Shown: piece after piece, positions 1 to 9,547 of the stretch | Position numbering within the stretch: position 1 is the first letter of the stretch | How the letters are laid out: each line of letters starts with the position of its first letter | From: Azohydromonas lata NBRC 102462 | Lineage (GTDB): Bacteria > Pseudomonadota > Gammaproteobacteria > Burkholderiales > Burkholderiaceae_C | Direction: 5' to 3' | DNA length: 64,000 nt | Assembly: GCF_001571085.1 (NCBI RefSeq) | Contig: NZ_BCTC01000001.1 | Coordinates: forward strand, 62,001-126,000 | The notes under the pieces: model-generated | What the model was told of the DNA's origin: nothing | What the model saw: only the letters and a program-made list of their open reading frames with translations | Database searches by the model: none | Translations under genes and position numbers: made by a program

Positions 1-856
1 TCTTGGTGCCGTGCCAACTGCTGGTGGCACCGCAATCGGAAGCGAAGAAATTGGGATTGGCGGTGCGGTCGTCGCTGCTGACGAAGTCCCCCGGGTCGGT
101 CGGGTCCGTGTCGCGGCCACCGCCGTCACCCGCTGAGGCCACGGTGCTCACGAAGTCGTAGCCGGTGCCTATGTGGCCCGCGAGGTCGGCGTGTGGCGTG
201 ATGCCGGTGTCCAGCACGGCCACAGGCACCGCTGCCGCGGTGGAGCCGTTGAAAGTGCCCCACGCCGTCAGGAAGTCCGGCACGCCGCGGCGCCGGTCGG
301 CCTTGGCGCTGCCGCTGGCGCCATTCACTCCAAACAGCCACCACTGGCCTTCCGTGTTGAACGAATTGGAGGCGTTGGCGAAGTAATAAGGGTCGCTGAC
401 CGAGGTGCTTTGCTGCGGGCGCTCCAGCGTGTTGGGCTCGGCCCAAAGCACGTCGCCGCGGGCGGCCAGCCGCTTGGCCAGGCGGCGGGCCTCGTCCAGG
501 GTCATCATGCGTTCGAAGCGCAGCACCTGCGAGGCACTGCCCGTGTCCGCAATGCGCGGCGCCGAAGGCACGTCTATGGTCGCGCGGTCCAGCGACGCGG
601 CCTGCAGCACGTGCTGCAGCCGCTCGCGGTGCGCCTGCCCTCGGGCGCTGTGGCCGTCAGCGGCCTGGGCCTGCTCACGCGCCACCTGCGCGTGCGTAGG
701 CGCGTCACGCAATTGCACGATCAGCCCGTTGGCCAACTGCGGCCTAAACACCGGCGCAAGGGCCGCAGCCGGCAATTCCGCCCACGCCGTGCCGCCGAAG
801 CCCAGCAACGCCAGCGCCGTCGCGGTCATCGCCGCGTTGTTCATCACTTTCCTCAT
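1..856 (-). CDS. S8 (subtilisin-like) serine peptidase, 5' part only
   Basis: This is a secreted subtilase whose 3' part lies beyond the left edge; about 285 residues are visible. Translation from the ATG at 856 gives a signal peptide (hydrophobic TALALLGFGG, then AWA), followed by an I9-type propeptide (roughly residues 35-140, ending DVLWAEPN). The catalytic domain then starts. VAVLDTGITPHADL carries the active-site Asp (D216) and SSWHGT carries the active-site His (H282). The Ser box is outside the window, so activity cannot be confirmed. No stop codon interrupts the frame. A second ATG lies four codons in. The family hydrolyses peptide bonds in the periplasm or outside the cell. A rhombosortase gene lies 15 kb away and could process this protein if it has a GlyGly-CTERM tail, but that tail cannot be seen here. 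Confidence 0.88.
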   Translation of the reverse strand, partial: MRKVMNNAAMTATALALLGFGGTAWAELPAAALAPVFRPQLANGLIVQLRDAPTHAQVAREQAQAADGHSARGQAHRERLQHVLQAASLDRATIDVPSAPRIADTGSASQVLRFERMMTLDEARRLAKRLAARGDVLWAEPNTLERPQQSTSVSDPYYFANASNSFNTEGQWWLFGVNGASGSAKADRRRGVPDFLTAWGTFNGSTAAAVPVAVLDTGITPHADLAGHIGTGYDFVSTVASAGDGGGRDTDPTDPGDFVSSDDRTANPNFFASDCGATSSWHGTK

Positions 857-968
857 GGTGGTCCTGAAGTCAGTCGCAGCGGGTCACTATAGGGCCGCCA
901 ACAGCGGCTTCGCGACAGCGCGCACCAGCGCAACAGCACTGATGGCCTGACGCCTTGGGGCCGCGCCC

Positions 969-1000
969 AAAAAAGAAAAAGCCGCCCCGGGGGGCGGCTT
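969..1000 (-). terminator. Intrinsic terminator of gapA
   Basis: The stem AAGCCGCC/GGCGGCTT (979-986 with 993-1000) is followed, on the minus strand, by a T-rich tract (TTTTTCTTTTTT). It lies 39 bases past the gapA stop. Confidence 0.8.
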
Positions 1001-1038
1001 CGTCACGTCGCGAAGACGCGGGCAGCGGGTGGGCAGCC

Positions 1039-2103
<1,065 letters not shown>

Positions 2104-2111
2104 CTAAACGA

Positions 2112-4163
2112 TCACTTCTTGCCGAGCACGGCGCGCACGGTGGCGGCCACGTTCTCGGCGGTGAAGCCGAAGTGCTTGAACAGCACGCCCGCCGGCGCGC
2201 TCTCGCCGTAGGTGTCGATGCCCACCACGGCGGCGCAGCCGTACTTCCACCAGAAGTCGGTCACGCCCGCCTCCACGGCGATGCGCGGCAGGCCTTCGGG
2301 CAGCACGGACGTCTTGTAGGCGCGGCTCTGGCGATCGAACGTGGTGGTGCTGGGCACCGAGACCACGCGCACGGCGATGCCGGCCACGGCGAGCTGCTGC
2401 TGCGCGTTCAGCGCCAGGGCCACCTCGCTGCCCGTGGCCACGATCACGGCCTGCGCCTTCTTCTTCAGGCCCACTTCGCTGGGCTCGGCCAGCACGTAGG
2501 CGCCCTTGGCGATCTCGTCCAGGCCGGCCTTGGGCAGGTACGGCAGGTTCTGGCGGCTCAGCAGCAGCGCGGAGGGGCGCGTCTTGTTGAGCAGCGCGCA
2601 GCTCCAGGCCACCGCCGTCTCGGCCGTGTCGGCCGGGCGCCACACGTCCAGGTTGGGGATCAGGCGCAGCGAGGCGGCGTGCTCCACGCTCTGGTGGGTG
2701 GGGCCGTCTTCGCCCAGGCCGATGGAGTCGTGCGTGAACACGTGCACCACGCGCGTCTTCATCAGCGCGGCCATGCGGATGGCGTTGCGGCTGTAGTCGC
2801 TGAAGGTCAGGAAGGTGCCGCCGTAGGGGATGTAGCCGCCGTGCAGCGCCACGCCGTTCATGATCGCGGCCATGCCGAACTCGCGGACGCCGTAGTTGAT
2901 GTGGCGGCCGCCGTTGGGTTTTCCACTCTCGTCAAAGCGCAGCGCGGGCGTGCTGCTGGTGTTGGTGAGGTTGGAGCCCGTGAGGTCCGCGGAGCCGCCC
3001 AGCAGCTCGGGCAGCGCCTTGGTGAACGCTTCCAGGGCGATCTGGCTGGCCTTGCGGGTGGCGACGGTCTCGGCCTTCTCGTGGGCGGCGATGGCGGCGT
3101 CCACGGCGGTCTGCGCGAAGTTGGCGGGCAGCTCGCCGGCCATGCGGCGCTGGAACTCGGCGGCCAGCTCGGGGAAGGCGGCGGCGTAGGCGTCGAAGCG
3201 CTGCTGCCACTCGGCTTGGACGGCGGCGCCGCGCTCCTTGGCGTCCCAGGCGGCATAGGCCTCGTCGGGGATGACGAAGGGCTCGTGGCTCCAGCCCAGC
3301 TTGGCGCGGGTGAGCGCGATCTCGTCGTGGCCCAGGGCCTCGCCGTGGGCCTTGGCGGTGCCGGCGCGGTTGGGCGATCCGTGGCCGATGTTGGTCTTGC
3401 AGATCACCAGCGTGGGCTGGCCGGTGTGGGCCTTGGCGGCCTGCAAGGCCTCGTCCACGGCGTTGGCGTCGTGGCCGTCCACGGGGCCGATGACGTTCCA
3501 GCCGTAGGCCTCGAAGCGCTTGCGGGCATCGTCCACGTACCAGGGCGAGACCTGGCCGTCGATGCTGATGCCGTTGTCGTCGTACAGGGCGGTGAGCTTG
3601 TCGAGCTTCCAGGCGCCGGCCAGGGCGCAGGCCTCGTGGCTGATGCCCTCCATCAGGCAGCCATCACCCAGGAAGGCGTAGGTGCGGTGGTCCACCACCG
3701 TGTGGCCTTCGCGGTTGAACTCCGCGGCCAGCAGCTTCTCGGCCAGCGCCATGCCCACCGCGTTGGTGATGCCCTGGCCCAGCGGGCCGGTGGTGGTTTC
3801 CACGCCCGGGGTGATGCCGACCTCGGGGTGCCCCGGGGTCTTGCTGTGCATCTGGCGGAAGGCGCGCAGGTCGTCCAAGGACAGCGCGTAGCCCGACAGG
3901 TGCAGCAGCGCGTAGATCAGCATGGAGCCGTGGCCGTTGGAGAGGACGAAACGGTCGCGGTCGGCCCACTGCGGGTTGGTGGGGTTGTGGCGCAGGTGGC
4001 GGCCCCAGAGTGCCACGGCGATGTCGGCCATGCCCATGGGCGCGCCGGGGTGGCCGGAATTGGCTTGCTGCACGGCATCCATGGCCAGCGCGCGGATGGC
4101 GTTGGCCATCAGGGTGCTGGGGTCCTGGGCGGTTTCACGGGGGAGATCGGCGACGAGGTCCAT
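2112..4163 (-). CDS. tkt: Transketolase
   Basis: Thiamine-diphosphate enzyme of the pentose phosphate and Calvin pathways that transfers two-carbon ketol units. The 683-residue protein shows the family N-terminus ([22 protein letters not shown]), the ThDP/metal motif GDGCLMEG with downstream DDN, and the central GEDGPTHQ segment. A C-terminal domain carries the ATGSEV motif. The length is typical (about 660-680). The ATG at 4163 has no convincing ribosome binding site. An ATG at 4109 ([11 protein letters not shown]) is closer to the usual family start and may be the real one. The gene is divergent from the hemerythrin gene and probably cotranscribed with gapA. Confidence 0.96.
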   Translation of the reverse strand: MDLVADLPRETAQDPSTLMANAIRALAMDAVQQANSGHPGAPMGMADIAVALWGRHLRHNPTNPQWADRDRFVLSNGHGSMLIYALLHLSGYALSLDDLRAFRQMHSKTPGHPEVGITPGVETTTGPLGQGITNAVGMALAEKLLAAEFNREGHTVVDHRTYAFLGDGCLMEGISHEACALAGAWKLDKLTALYDDNGISIDGQVSPWYVDDARKRFEAYGWNVIGPVDGHDANAVDEALQAAKAHTGQPTLVICKTNIGHGSPNRAGTAKAHGEALGHDEIALTRAKLGWSHEPFVIPDEAYAAWDAKERGAAVQAEWQQRFDAYAAAFPELAAEFQRRMAGELPANFAQTAVDAAIAAHEKAETVATRKASQIALEAFTKALPELLGGSADLTGSNLTNTSSTPALRFDESGKPNGGRHINYGVREFGMAAIMNGVALHGGYIPYGGTFLTFSDYSRNAIRMAALMKTRVVHVFTHDSIGLGEDGPTHQSVEHAASLRLIPNLDVWRPADTAETAVAWSCALLNKTRPSALLLSRQNLPYLPKAGLDEIAKGAYVLAEPSEVGLKKKAQAVIVATGSEVALALNAQQQLAVAGIAVRVVSVPSTTTFDRQSRAYKTSVLPEGLPRIAVEAGVTDFWWKYGCAAVVGIDTYGESAPAGVLFKHFGFTAENVAATVRAVLGKK

Positions 4164-4376
4164 GCGGGTTCAGGCCTGAAAGCAGCAAAAACGCGGATTT
4201 TAAGCCGCCCCCAATGCCGCACCTGCCGCAGCCGGATCAAGCCGGTCGGCCAGCCCACGCAAGGCGGCCGACTGTCACGCGGCGCGGCGGGCTCAAGAGC
4301 CTTGATCGCCGTCAAAACGCCGCCGCGCCGCGCTGCCACGCTGGCGTGTCGCCACGCACGCCAATGGAAACCTGCC

Positions 4377-4955
4377 ATGCGCCACGCCACGCTCACCATC
4401 ATCCGCGAAGAACACCAGGCCCTGGCGGCCATGCTGCGCTCGCTGTCCATGCTGCTGACGCAGTCGCGGCGCGAGGGCACGGCGCCCAACTTCGAGCTGC
4501 TGCGCTCCATGCTCTTCTACATCGACGAGTTCCCCGAGCGGCTGCACCACACCAAGGAGACGCAACTGCTGTTTCCGCGGCTGCGCGAGCGCTGCCCGGA
4601 GCTCGTCCCCGTGCTGGACGCGCTGGACGCCGACCACGAGCAGGGCGAACGCGCCATCCGCCGCCTGGAGCACGCACTGCTGGCCTTCGAGATGATGGGC
4701 GAGTCCCGCCGCGCCGAATTCGAAGCCGCGGCCGAGCGCTACATCACGTTCTATCTCTCGCACATGGGCACGGAGGAAAACCTCATCCTGCCCGCCGCCG
4801 AAGCGCACCTGCTGCCGGAAGACTGGGCCGAGATGGACACCGCTTTCGAAAGCAACCGCGACCCGCTCACCGGGCACGAGCCGGACGACCTGTACCGCCC
4901 CCTCTTCACCCGCATCCTGAACATGGCGCCCGCGCCGATCGGGCTGGGCGGCTGA
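4377..4955 (+). CDS. Hemerythrin HHE cation-binding domain protein
   Basis: 192-residue soluble protein with the hemerythrin-like metal ligand pattern: IREEHQ near the N-terminus, HHTKE about residue 55, DADHEQGE about residue 85 and HMGTEENLILP about residue 135. This family binds a diiron centre and acts in oxygen, iron or nitrosative-stress handling. The exact role here is unknown. The start at 4377 is supported by a GGAAA element 9 bases upstream and by the family N-terminus. A much longer open frame runs through upstream sequence but is antisense to tkt and not real. An intrinsic terminator 36 bases downstream makes it monocistronic. Confidence 0.85.
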   Translation: MRHATLTIIREEHQALAAMLRSLSMLLTQSRREGTAPNFELLRSMLFYIDEFPERLHHTKETQLLFPRLRERCPELVPVLDALDADHEQGERAIRRLEHALLAFEMMGESRRAEFEAAAERYITFYLSHMGTEENLILPAAEAHLLPEDWAEMDTAFESNRDPLTGHEPDDLYRPLFTRILNMAPAPIGLGG

Positions 4956-4990
4956 GCACCCGCAGCCCTTCTTCTTCGCCCCTCCCCTGC

Positions 4991-5016
4991 ACGCCGGCCC
5001 TTGCGCCGGCGTTTTC
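4991..5016 (+). terminator. Intrinsic terminator after hemerythrin gene
   Basis: The perfect 8-bp stem ACGCCGGC (4991-4998) / GCCGGCGT (5005-5012) ends in a short T-run and continues into a T-rich stretch. Confidence 0.75.
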
Positions 5017-5053
5017 ATTGGCCCTTTTCGCCCTGAGAAGACGGGGTTCGGAT

Positions 5054-5491
5054 GCGCCTGTGCACAAGCCGCCTGCAGGCCACAACTTATCCAAGCACTT
5101 GTCCCGAAAGCGTTTTTCGCTTTCCAGCCGGTTTCTCAACCCGGCTGTGAACAAGGCTTGAGCCCCTCACAGCTTCTCCACTGCCCTATCCCCCGCGAAG
5201 CCGTTTTCCGGGCTTTTCGGCTTTTGGGATCCCTCCGCTCGTCCTGATTCGCGTGTTTTTCTTTCCCAAAGAAGTTCATTTTTAAAAGTAGTCGTCGTGG
5301 TAGGCCCCGCCCTGGCCTGTGGATAACCGGAGTTTGTTCTTTTCCCTCGCGAACTTGCGCGCGATCGAAGGCTGGGGACCGGCCGCCTGATTGCAAAGGG
5401 GCCAACAGAGAACAAACGTCGGCGAAGGGGTGGGGGCTGTGGACAAGCCCAAGTTGTTGTTCAAGCTGATCACAGCCTTGTGCACAGGCGC
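5054..5491. other. Cluster of DnaA-box-like sites around an AT-rich core
   Basis: This noncoding stretch of the 576-bp gap (4956-5531) holds one perfect DnaA box (TGTGGATAA, 5318-5326). Sites with one mismatch lie at 5059-5067 (TGTGCACAA), 5146-5154 (TGTGAACAA), 5438-5446 (TGTGGACAA) and 5478-5486 (TTGTGCACA). A weaker one is at 5087-5095 (TTATCCAAG). The outermost boxes sit in a 15-bp exact inverted repeat, GCGCCTGTGCACAAG at 5054-5068 and its complement at 5477-5491. Between them, 5252-5293 is markedly AT-rich for this genome. No dnaA, dnaN, parA or rep gene is visible. It could be an origin, a DnaA titration or reactivation site, or a DnaA-regulated promoter region for murU. Confidence 0.5.
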
Positions 5492-5531
5492 GTCAAAGAG
5501 GCGTGGAAAGGCCCCACCTACACTGCCGCGC

Positions 5532-6242
5532 ATGACCGTGACTGCCCTGATCCTGGCCGCCGGCCGCGGCGAGCGCATGCGCCCGCTGAGCGACCAGACC
5601 CCCAAACCGCTGCTGTCCGTGCAGGGACGGCGGCTCATCGAATGGCACCTGCTCAACCTGGCGCGCGCGGGCGTGCGCCGCGTGGTGGTCAACACCGCGT
5701 GGCTGGAGGAGCAGTTCGAGCCCGCGCTGGGCGACGGCGCGCGCTATGGCGTGGAGATCCTGTATTCCCACGAGGGCCGCGACCACGGCGGCGCGCTGGA
5801 AACCGCGGGCGGCATGAAAAAAGCGCTGCCGTTGCTGGGCGAAATCTTCTGGGTGGTCTCCGGCGACGTGTTCACGCCGCAATTTCCCTTTGACGCCGAC
5901 GCGGTGCGCCGTTTCGAAGCCAGCGGCCAGCTCGGCAAGCTCTGGCTGACCGGCAATCCGCCCCACCACCCCGCGGGCGACTTCGGCATCCGCGACGGCC
6001 TGGCCGTGCGCGAGGCCGACGAGAAATTCACCTGGACCAGCCTGGGGCTGTTCCGCCACGGCTTCGTGGAAGAGCTGATGGCCGACCTGCCGCCGGGCAC
6101 CAAGGCGCCGCTGCGCCCCTACCTGGAAGCGGCCATGGCCCGCCGCGCGTTGGGCGCCGAGCGCTGGAGCGGCGCCTGGACCGACGTGGGCACGCCTGAA
6201 CGCCTGGCCGCCCTGAACGCACAAGACGGACGACAAGCATGA
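5532..6242 (+). CDS. murU: N-acetylmuramate-1-phosphate uridylyltransferase-like nucleotidyltransferase
   Basis: 236-residue nucleotidyltransferase of the GT-A fold. It has the N-terminal signature LILAAGRGERMRPLSDQTPK with PLL following, VSGDVF as the metal-binding Asp segment, and WTDVGTPERL near the end. It matches MurU, which makes UDP-MurNAc from MurNAc-1-phosphate in the cell-wall recycling bypass of de novo MurA synthesis. Relatives include glucose-1-phosphate thymidylyltransferases and mannose-1-phosphate guanylyltransferases, so the substrate is inferred. The usual kinase partner amgK is not adjacent in this window. Its stop overlaps the start of the next gene by 4 bases (ATGA), so the two are translationally coupled. 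The DnaA-box cluster lies directly upstream. Confidence 0.82.
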   Translation: MTVTALILAAGRGERMRPLSDQTPKPLLSVQGRRLIEWHLLNLARAGVRRVVVNTAWLEEQFEPALGDGARYGVEILYSHEGRDHGGALETAGGMKKALPLLGEIFWVVSGDVFTPQFPFDADAVRRFEASGQLGKLWLTGNPPHHPAGDFGIRDGLAVREADEKFTWTSLGLFRHGFVEELMADLPPGTKAPLRPYLEAAMARRALGAERWSGAWTDVGTPERLAALNAQDGRQA

Positions 6243-7477
6243 GCAGCAGCACCCCTATCTCCTCCCCGCAGGCCACCTCCGCCGCCGTCGGCGCGCCGCC
6301 CCTGCGCATTGCCGTGGTGGGCGCCGGCCCGGTGGGCCTGGCGCTGGGCCTGCTGGCCGCGCGCCATCTGCCGCAGGCGCAAATCACGCTGTTCGACGCC
6401 CGCCCCGCCGACAAGGACGTGAGCGGCGACCCCCGCGTGCTGGCCCTCTCGCTGGGCAGTGTGCAGATGCTCCAGCAGTTGCGCGCCTGGGATGCCGCCA
6501 GCGCGCAGCCCATCCAGGAGGTGATGGTTTCGCAACAGCCTCCCGGTACGTTGCCCCTGGGTGGCCAGCCACAGGTGAACATCCGCGCCCGCGACGAAGG
6601 CGTGCCCATGCTGGGCGCCGTGTTGTCCTACGGCGCGGTGGTCGCGCCGCTGCAGCGCGCTTGGTTTGAGCAGGCCCAAGGTGAGCCGCAACGCCTGTTC
6701 ACCCGCTTCGGCACCCCCGTGGCTTCGTTCAAGCCCGTGCCCGGCGGCGTGGAAGTGGATGCCGGCATCGCCGAAACCTACGACCTGGCCGTGGTGGCCG
6801 AGGGCGGCGTCTTTGCCGAGCAGGCGCGCAAGACCATCGCGCGCGACTACGGCCAGACGGCCTGGATTGGCACCGTCACCCTGCAAGGCGCCCGCCCCGG
6901 CCTGGCCATAGAACGATTTACCCGCCAAGGCCCGGCTGCCTTACTCCCATTACCTATGGGCGCGGACGGCGAGCAGCGCGCCTCGCTGGTGTGGTGCGTG
7001 GACAGCAGCGACGACCCGGTGAAGGATTTGACCGACGCCCAGCGCCTGGCGGTTTTGTCCTCGATATTCCCGGCCGAAGCCGGGCGGCTGGTTTCATTGA
7101 CGCCCATGAAAGCCTTTGCGCTTGGGCTGAATGCCGAGCGGACTTTGGCGCGCGAGCGCACCGTGAGAATCGGCAATGCCGCCCAAACCCTGCACCCGGT
7201 GGCGGGCCAGGGTTTGAACCTGGGTTTGCGTGACGCCTATACCTTGGTGCACGCGCTCAAGCGCGCGGATTCCATCGAATCCGCCCTGCGCCGCGTTGAG
7301 TTTCAACGCGCCCCGGACCGCTGGAGCACCATCGCCGTCACCGATTTCCTGGCGCGCACGTTTACCTGGCAAGTCCCGGGATTGCCGACGGCGCGGGCGC
7401 TGGGCCTGGCTTTATTGCAGGCGGTGCCGCCGTTGAAATCGGCGCTGGCGCGGCAGATGATGTTTGGGAGAAGGTAA
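6239..7477 (+). CDS. FAD-dependent UbiH/Coq6-type monooxygenase
   Basis: 412-residue flavoprotein hydroxylase. The dinucleotide-binding motif VVGAGPVGLALG lies at about residues 27-38. The C-terminal FAD motif GNAAQTLHPVAGQGLNLGLRD is diagnostic for ubiquinone-biosynthesis hydroxylases (UbiH/UbiF/VisC). The middle DG-type motif reads AEGG rather than ADGA. The family hydroxylates the ring of polyprenyl-phenol precursors at the inner membrane. Which ring position this one modifies cannot be decided from sequence alone, so no symbol is given. It overlaps murU by 4 bases and is followed by a strong terminator. Confidence 0.85.
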   Translation: MSSSTPISSPQATSAAVGAPPLRIAVVGAGPVGLALGLLAARHLPQAQITLFDARPADKDVSGDPRVLALSLGSVQMLQQLRAWDAASAQPIQEVMVSQQPPGTLPLGGQPQVNIRARDEGVPMLGAVLSYGAVVAPLQRAWFEQAQGEPQRLFTRFGTPVASFKPVPGGVEVDAGIAETYDLAVVAEGGVFAEQARKTIARDYGQTAWIGTVTLQGARPGLAIERFTRQGPAALLPLPMGADGEQRASLVWCVDSSDDPVKDLTDAQRLAVLSSIFPAEAGRLVSLTPMKAFALGLNAERTLARERTVRIGNAAQTLHPVAGQGLNLGLRDAYTLVHALKRADSIESALRRVEFQRAPDRWSTIAVTDFLARTFTWQVPGLPTARALGLALLQAVPPLKSALARQMMFGRR

Positions 7478-7504
7478 AAAAAGGCGCCGATGGCGCCTTT
7501 TTTT
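7476..7504. terminator. Bidirectional intrinsic terminator
   Basis: A seven-A run, the stem GGCGCC/GGCGCC with loop GAT, then a seven-T run. It starts inside the stop region of the hydroxylase gene and can also serve the convergent gene on the minus strand. Confidence 0.88.
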
Positions 7505-7553
7505 GTTTGGGTGCTGATTTTGAAATTTAAAAATGCCGTTCTACCGACCGGCA

Positions 7554-8450
7554 TTACAACAACTGATTCACCACCGCCCTCCCCAACGCCGGTGCACACT
7601 GTTGCGCTGCCACGCTGCTCCCCTTCCAATAAAACTCCAGCCCGACGCTGGTCTGGACGAGTTTGGCAATCCCTAAACCCACCCCGTGTTGTGTCGTCCC
7701 GCGGGAATCGTCGTCATGCGCGTCCATGGTTTCATCGGCCACGACCACGAACTGGGTATTGCCGCTCTTGTCCGATGGATCCTGGCTCACCGCCACGACC
7801 AGCATCACGTGTCCGCTGTCGCTCTGGTTCTTGGTGTTGGCAAATGCCAATAAATCGCCCGGCTGGATTTCGGCCAGGGTCACGGGTTGAAAGCCATTGA
7901 GGCCCCGGGTGAAACAGGTGAAGTAATTCTTCGCATTGGGGCTTTGGCACAGGCCGTCGCCCGTGTCCGGCGGATCGAAACAGCCCGCCTCGGGTATGGA
8001 ATTGTCCTGGCCTGCCTGCCAATCGGAAAATGCGGTGGTGATGCCCTGGCTGTTGACGTAGGTGAATAAAGATGTGATGAAGCCGCTGCAATCGGTATGG
8101 CAGTCGGCCACCGTGTTGGTATTGGCTCCTCTATCGGCGACGCGGGCTTCCTGCACCGTGCCGCTCCAGTATTGCGGCGACGTGCCCGGCACGCTGCGCC
8201 AGATCACCTGCTGGCCATTCACTGCCGGCCACAGCACGTGGGTATCCTCTTTCGCGTGTATCCAGTAATCCGTGTTCGGGTTGGCGGGCAAGGTGTAGGA
8301 GCCGGGCAAATAATCCGGGCTGCCGGCGGTGTAGCCGTAAATGCCCTGCAGCAAACTCTTGGCCGCCTTCAGCAATTGGGCATTGGCTGGCGAAGTGCCC
8401 GGGGCGGGAATCGAGGTCCAGGTATAGGTACTGTAGATGCTGGTGTCCAT
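7554..8450 (-). CDS. NlpC/P60-like cysteine peptidase or amidase domain protein
   Basis: About 298 residues from the ATG at 8450; an ATG at 8459 is nearly as good. The stretch DCHTDCSGFITSLF resembles the catalytic Cys motif (DCSG) of NlpC/P60 enzymes. It is followed by QPGDLLAF and SGHVMLVVAV, where the His would be the second catalytic residue. No signal peptide or membrane segment is visible, unlike most cell-wall NlpC/P60 proteins. Codon choice is more AT-rich than in the flanking genes (frequent AAT, ATT, TTG), and the upstream 200 bases are AT-rich, which suggests acquisition. The open frame extends upstream to 8660, but that part has unlikely composition and no good ribosome binding site. 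Substrate unknown. Confidence 0.6.
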   Translation of the reverse strand: MDTSIYSTYTWTSIPAPGTSPANAQLLKAAKSLLQGIYGYTAGSPDYLPGSYTLPANPNTDYWIHAKEDTHVLWPAVNGQQVIWRSVPGTSPQYWSGTVQEARVADRGANTNTVADCHTDCSGFITSLFTYVNSQGITTAFSDWQAGQDNSIPEAGCFDPPDTGDGLCQSPNAKNYFTCFTRGLNGFQPVTLAEIQPGDLLAFANTKNQSDSGHVMLVVAVSQDPSDKSGNTQFVVVADETMDAHDDDSRGTTQHGVGLGIAKLVQTSVGLEFYWKGSSVAAQQCAPALGRAVVNQLL

Positions 8451-8669
8451 GGTAGGCATTTCTTGAAAAATATCGTATAGGAAATATTGCGACGCGGAAT
8501 CAATATCCCGCGCCGACGAGTGTAACTTCACATTTTTGGAAATAAAAGCCAGATGTCGGCGTGGCCGTGCCCGCTCGGTAAATGATGGCGGCGTTTCTAA
8601 CCTGATTGGAATGAAAAATATTTTTGCCAGCCGCTCAATTATTTGGAAACGGCTGGCCAAGGGCGCTTT

Positions 8670-9482
8670 TTAAATCCGCCTGTGCCCCAGTGCCGGCAAT
8701 TGCACCCGCACTTCGCCCATGCGCTCGGGGCTGAATTCCGCAATGGCGATGCCCTCGCCTTCTTCAACCACCGCCAAAACCTCGCCCCACGGGTCGATCA
8801 CCATGCTGTGCCCCCAGGTGCGGCGGCCGTTTTCGTGCTTGCCGCCTTGCGCCGCGGCCACCACGTAGCACTGGTTTTCCACGGCGCGGGTGCGCAGCAG
8901 CAATTCCCAATGGGCTTTTCCCGTTGTGTAGGTGAACGCGGCCGGGACGCTGATCACGTCGCACGGCTTCTGTCCGGATTCGAAACTCATGGCGCGATAC
9001 AGCTCGGGGAAACGCAAGTCATAGCAGACGGACAAACCCACGCGCAAATCGCCGGCCTGCACCGCCACCGGCGCGTCGCCGGGCTCCAGCGCCACGGCCT
9101 CGTCGTAATGTTCGCGGCCGTTGTCGAAGGCGAATAAATGCAGCTTGTCGTAGCGCGCGACGCGTTCGCCATTGGGGCCGTAGACGCAGCAGGCGTTGCG
9201 CACGCGCGCGCCGTCCAGCGCGCGAATGGGCAGCGTGCCGCCAATCAGCCACAGGCCGTGGCTTTTGGCCTGGCTGGAAAGGAACTCCTGGATGGGGCCG
9301 CTGCCGTCGTTTTCCGCGATGCGCAGCTTGTCGCGGTCGTTTTCGCCCATCAGGCAAAAGTATTCCGGCAGCGAGGCCAGCGTGGCACCTTGGGCGGCAG
9401 CGTCGGCAATCAGCCGGTCGGCGGCTTTCAGATTGCGGTCCACGTCCGGCGTGGAGACCATTTGCAGCGCGGCGAGTTTCAT
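8670..9482 (-). CDS. Carbon-nitrogen hydrolase (nitrilase family, deaminated-glutathione amidase-like)
   Basis: 270-residue cytoplasmic amidase with the Glu-Lys-Cys triad visible: Glu in ASLPEYF, Lys in YDKLHLF and Cys in VCYDLRFPE. The order and spacing match the Nit1/Nit2 branch, which repairs deaminated glutathione or omega-amides; the substrate is inferred. The start at 9482 (MKLAALQM) is chosen because the family begins here; an in-frame ATG 39 bases upstream adds non-conserved residues. It lies 65 bases downstream of yhdP on the same strand, a neighbour pair that is common in Burkholderiales. Confidence 0.88.
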   Translation of the reverse strand: MKLAALQMVSTPDVDRNLKAADRLIADAAAQGATLASLPEYFCLMGENDRDKLRIAENDGSGPIQEFLSSQAKSHGLWLIGGTLPIRALDGARVRNACCVYGPNGERVARYDKLHLFAFDNGREHYDEAVALEPGDAPVAVQAGDLRVGLSVCYDLRFPELYRAMSFESGQKPCDVISVPAAFTYTTGKAHWELLLRTRAVENQCYVVAAAQGGKHENGRRTWGHSMVIDPWGEVLAVVEEGEGIAIAEFSPERMGEVRVQLPALGHRRI

Positions 9483-9547
9483 CTGGCGGTTCTCCCAATC
9501 AATCGTCGATAGGCCCGCCAAGGTTCAAACCCAAACTTGGCGGGAAA

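Noticed and set aside
2172-4376. Long N-terminal extension of the hemerythrin gene
   Set aside because: It runs antisense through tkt and matches no family; the hemerythrin domain and its ribosome binding site begin at 4377.
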